Shown here piece by piece: positions 63,417-64,000 of a stretch of 64,000 nt of DNA. The notes under the pieces were generated by a model. The model made no database searches. It saw only the letters and a program-made list of their open reading frames with translations, and was not told the origin of the DNA. Location: contig CADECF010000011.1 of NCBI GenBank assembly GCA_902825775.1, positions 62,001 through 126,000 on the forward strand. The letters run 5' to 3'. Source of the DNA: an uncultured Lysobacteraceae bacterium (GTDB lineage: Bacteria; Pseudomonadota; Gammaproteobacteria; Xanthomonadales; Xanthomonadaceae). A program made the position numbers and the translations under genes. The number at the start of each line of letters is the position of its first letter. The first letter of the stretch is position 1.

Positions 63417-63898
63417 GAACGACATCGCGCCGCCTCATTCCGAATTTGGGCCGCCGTACGGCGGGCTTCAGCTTGCTGGAAGTGCTGATCGCCCTGTTGG
63501 TGCTCGCCTTTGGCCTGCTGGGCTTCGCCCTTCTGCAGACCATGAACCTGCGCTTCACGCAGAGCGCCAACTACCGCACCCAAGCCACCAATCTGGCCTA
63601 TGAGCTGCTCGACCAGATACGCGCCAACCGCTTGGTTGCGAACGACTACACCAAGATCACCACGGCCAGCTTCGCCGGCATGAAGGCGGCGCACTGCCCG
63701 CAACTGCTGGGCGAGGTGAAGATCGACGACAACATGGCGCGCTGGCGCTGCGAAGTGATCAGGAATCTCGGCGAAGGCGCGACGGCGGTCGTGCTGGTCG
63801 CGGCGGACAACGAGGTGACCGTGACGATCGAATGGAACGACCAGCGTTGGGTGGCTGCCGACACTACCACCGATTTCACAGTGAGCACGCGGCTATGA
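63413..63898 (+). CDS. pilV: Type IV pilus minor pilin PilV
   Basis: 161 residues from a GTG at 63413 overlapping the fimT stop. The prepilin motif TAGFSLLEVLIALLVLAFGL is typical of PilV. It carries a C-terminal globular domain with paired cysteines (AHC...WRC). It overlaps pilW by 4 bp. Confidence 0.92.
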   Translation: MRTTSRRLIPNLGRRTAGFSLLEVLIALLVLAFGLLGFALLQTMNLRFTQSANYRTQATNLAYELLDQIRANRLVANDYTKITTASFAGMKAAHCPQLLGEVKIDDNMARWRCEVIRNLGEGATAVVLVAADNEVTVTIEWNDQRWVAADTTTDFTVSTRL

Positions 63899-64000
63899 AG
63901 CAGATCAAGCATCCCAATGCGCGCGGCGTGTCGCTGATCGAATTGATGATCGCGCTGCTGATCGGTTCGCTGCTGATACTGGGGTTGGTGGAAGTTTTCG
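63895..64000 (+). CDS. pilW: Type IV pilus minor pilin PilW, N-terminal part (cut by window edge)
   Basis: The first 35 codons run to the window edge: prepilin leader MKQIKHPNARG, then VSLIELMIALLIGSLLILGL with Glu at position 5. The place after pilV and this N-terminus fit PilW. PilX, PilY1 and PilE-type genes would be expected beyond the window. Confidence 0.85.
   Translation, partial: MKQIKHPNARGVSLIELMIALLIGSLLILGLVEVF

Overview
The window is high-GC, densely packed chromosomal DNA from a gammaproteobacterium of the Xanthomonadaceae, most like Lysobacter. The main markers are the fused aspartate kinase/diaminopimelate decarboxylase, the MurL-MurD2 route to D-glutamate in peptidoglycan, an Oar-like TonB-dependent receptor, and several families of palindromic intergenic repeats. 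I saw no rRNA, tRNA, CRISPR array, phage or transposase gene. Most of it is core genome; the less understood parts are uncharacterised secreted and membrane proteins and the repeats.

Layout. 1-6216: a PhzF-type partial gene, then the operon lysAC - small membrane protein - murL - murD2. 6382-8985: dienelactone hydrolase, ispB, ssb. 9063-14775: a secreted beta-helix protein, a diheme cytochrome c and a two-GAF sensor kinase/NarL-type regulator pair. The beta-helix and kinase genes share an unusual double-dyad motif upstream. 14897-16384: SnoaL-like protein and a glutathione transferase. 16684-20099: rmlBACD (dTDP-L-rhamnose). 20201-27797: peptide use (POT and OPT transporters, S9 peptidase) and a DUF819 protein. 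27896-31428: ybdD, cstA, corA. 31436-35290: DUF4105 protein and the corC-ybeY-phoH group. 35391-39355: TetR regulator with an HlyD/ABC-2 exporter. 39465-42714: a DUF1800/DUF1501 pair. 42888-45331: small membrane protein, GNAT, HAD and miaB. 45479-50521: lytic transglycosylase, petABC (bc1 complex), sspAB. 50643-53585: DUF3301 and DUF2272 proteins, nadC, Trm112-like protein. 53644-57763: purEK, sodB, grxD, a degenerate SDR and a MarC-family protein. 58019-64000: TonB receptor, ppnN, and the start of a fimT-pilV-pilW minor-pilin operon.

How parts work together. The first operon links lysine/DAP metabolism to cell-wall precursor synthesis. The bc1 complex is followed by the SspA/SspB stress and proteolysis adaptors. 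The peptide transporters and the S9 enzyme look like a peptide-scavenging unit. Genes within operons often overlap by 4 bp (ATGA, GTGA, TTGA).

The most notable non-coding pattern is the repeats. All eight convergent gene junctions carry a palindromic repeat, against one of nine divergent junctions. At three genes (murD2, ybeY, the DUF2272 gene) the repeat end TGTAGAG supplies the TAG stop codon. The observation I rate most likely to be new is the shared double dyad at 9063-9102 and 12350-12389, whose second arms differ in a compensated way.
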